Shown here piece after piece: positions 23,122-23,995 of a DNA stretch of 23,995 bases. Origin of the DNA: Peptostreptococcus sp. (lineage in GTDB: Bacteria; Bacillota; Clostridia; Peptostreptococcales; Peptostreptococcaceae); contig JAHHSS010000013.1 in NCBI GenBank assembly GCA_020025095.1, positions 1 through 23,995 of the forward strand. Reading direction: 5' to 3'. Within the stretch, counting starts at the first letter, position 1. Each line of letters begins with the position of its first letter. Below the pieces are notes generated by a model, which searched no databases, was not told the DNA's origin, and worked only from the letters and a program-made list of their open reading frames with translations. The position numbers and the translations under genes are program-made.

Positions 23122-23995
23122 TTGAAGAAAGTGGCATTTTATACATTAGGATGCAAGGTTAATCAATATGAAACAGAAGCCATGCTAGAAATGTTTGAAA
23201 AAAAGGGCTATGAAGGTGTAGATAGTGAAGAATATGCAGATGTGTATGTTATCAACACTTGCACAGTTACACATATGTCTGATAGAAAATCAAGACAGTA
23301 TATAAGAAGAGTGAAAAAGAAAAATCCCAAGGCAATTATAGCGGTAGTGGGTTGTTATTCTCAGGTTTCACCAGAGGAGATACTTGAAATTGAAGATGTA
23401 AACCTTGTAATGGGAACAAATGACAGAAGGACAATAGTAGATAAGATAGAAGCAATAGATTATAATAGCAAGCTAAGTACAGTAGATGATATTATGAAGG
23501 TAAGAGAGTTTGAAGAAATAGAAATATCTCAAACAAATGGAAAAACAAGAGCCTTTATTAAGGTTCAAGATGGTTGTGACAGATTTTGTACATATTGTAT
23601 AATTCCTTATGCAAGGGGAAGAATACGTTCAAGAGATCTTGAAAGTATTAAGGAAGAACTGATAAATCTTGCTCAGAAGGGATATAAAGAGGTAGTATTG
23701 ACGGGAATACATGTAGCTTCTTATGGAAAAGATTTAAAAGATGGATCTAGCCTTTTAACTGTAATAAAAGCAGCAGCAGAAATAGAAGGCATTGAAAGAA
23801 TAAGATTAAGTTCAGTTGAACCTGTACTATTTACAGAGGAATTTGTAGAGGAAATAAAGAAAATAGATAAGTTGGTACCCCACTATCACCTGTCCCTACA
23901 AAGTGGATGTGATGAAACTCTTAAGAGAATGAATAGGAGATATACTTCTGAGGAATATAAAAATATAGTAGATATTTTGAGAGAGAATATAGATA
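23122..23995 (+). CDS. mtaB: tRNA (N6-L-threonylcarbamoyladenosine(37)-C2)-methylthiotransferase, 5' part
   Basis: The frame is open from TTG 23122 to the window end, giving 291 complete residues of a protein usually about 430 long. It begins MKKVAFYTLGCKVNQYETE. N-terminal UPF0004 cysteines are visible in LGCKVNQ, NTCTVT and VGCYSQ, holding one iron-sulfur cluster. The radical SAM motif CDRFCTYC (Cys152, Cys156, Cys159) holds the second. MtaB adds a methylthio group to t6A37 of tRNA. LGCKVNQ plus the dnaJ-prmA-rsmE context separates it from MiaB and RimO. AGGAGG (23107-23112) supports the TTG start. The TRAM domain lies outside the window. Confidence 0.95.
   Translation, partial: MKKVAFYTLGCKVNQYETEAMLEMFEKKGYEGVDSEEYADVYVINTCTVTHMSDRKSRQYIRRVKKKNPKAIIAVVGCYSQVSPEEILEIEDVNLVMGTNDRRTIVDKIEAIDYNSKLSTVDDIMKVREFEEIEISQTNGKTRAFIKVQDGCDRFCTYCIIPYARGRIRSRDLESIKEELINLAQKGYKEVVLTGIHVASYGKDLKDGSSLLTVIKAAAEIEGIERIRLSSVEPVLFTEEFVEEIKKIDKLVPHYHLSLQSGCDETLKRMNRRYTSEEYKNIVDILRENID

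Noticed and set aside
1..23995. Insertion sequences, prophage genes, CRISPR arrays, tRNA or rRNA genes
   Set aside because: I looked for transposase or integrase motifs, regularly spaced repeats and tRNA-like cloverleaf sequences, and found none by eye.

Overview
The window reads as chromosome of a low-GC, anaerobic, amino-acid-fermenting Clostridia member, most likely Peptostreptococcaceae or a close relative. The reasons are a complete selenoprotein glycine reductase operon, AT-rich codon use, strong AGGAGG ribosome binding sites, frequent TTG starts, and a divergent gene pair that I recognise as the CD3072/CD3073 families of Clostridioides difficile. I cannot name the species from sequence alone.

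Layout. Left (1-6107): rpsT on the minus strand with its own promoter and terminator, then a plus-strand block of lepA, a CCA-adding enzyme gene and a nitroreductase-family gene closed by a terminator, then hemW. Centre (6108-14628): a glycine riboswitch with an overlapping intrinsic terminator, followed by grdX-trxB-trxA-grdE-grdA-grdB-grdC-grdD and a strong terminator. grdA and grdB each contain an in-frame UGA read as selenocysteine (10110 and 11523), so a naive gene caller splits or truncates both. Next (14629-16124): a 23-bp perfect inverted repeat, a minus-strand TudS-related putative desulfidase gene, and a divergent ECF transporter S-component gene. Right (16125-23995): a CIRCE-controlled heat-shock cluster hrcA-grpE-dnaK-dnaJ, then prmA, rsmE and the 5' part of mtaB, which runs off the window.

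How the genes work together. Glycine sensed by the riboswitch is predicted to release transcription of the operon. TrxB and TrxA pass NADPH electrons to the glycine reductase selenoprotein A (GrdA). Protein B (GrdE + GrdB) binds glycine through a pyruvoyl group and passes a carboxymethyl group to GrdA selenium. Protein C (GrdC + GrdD) releases acetyl phosphate for ATP synthesis. Selenocysteine insertion genes are not in the window and must lie elsewhere.

The flanking lepA/hemW/hrcA/grpE/dnaK/dnaJ/prmA/rsmE/mtaB order is the conserved Firmicutes housekeeping order. The roughly 10-kb grd operon plus desulfidase/ECF pair sits between hemW and hrcA, which are usually adjacent. The sporulation genes gpr and spoIIP, which sit between rpsT and lepA in Bacillus, are absent here. 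The least understood part is the desulfidase/ECF pair. The most mechanistically interesting part is the overlap of a degenerate second ('ghost') glycine aptamer stem with the terminator arm.
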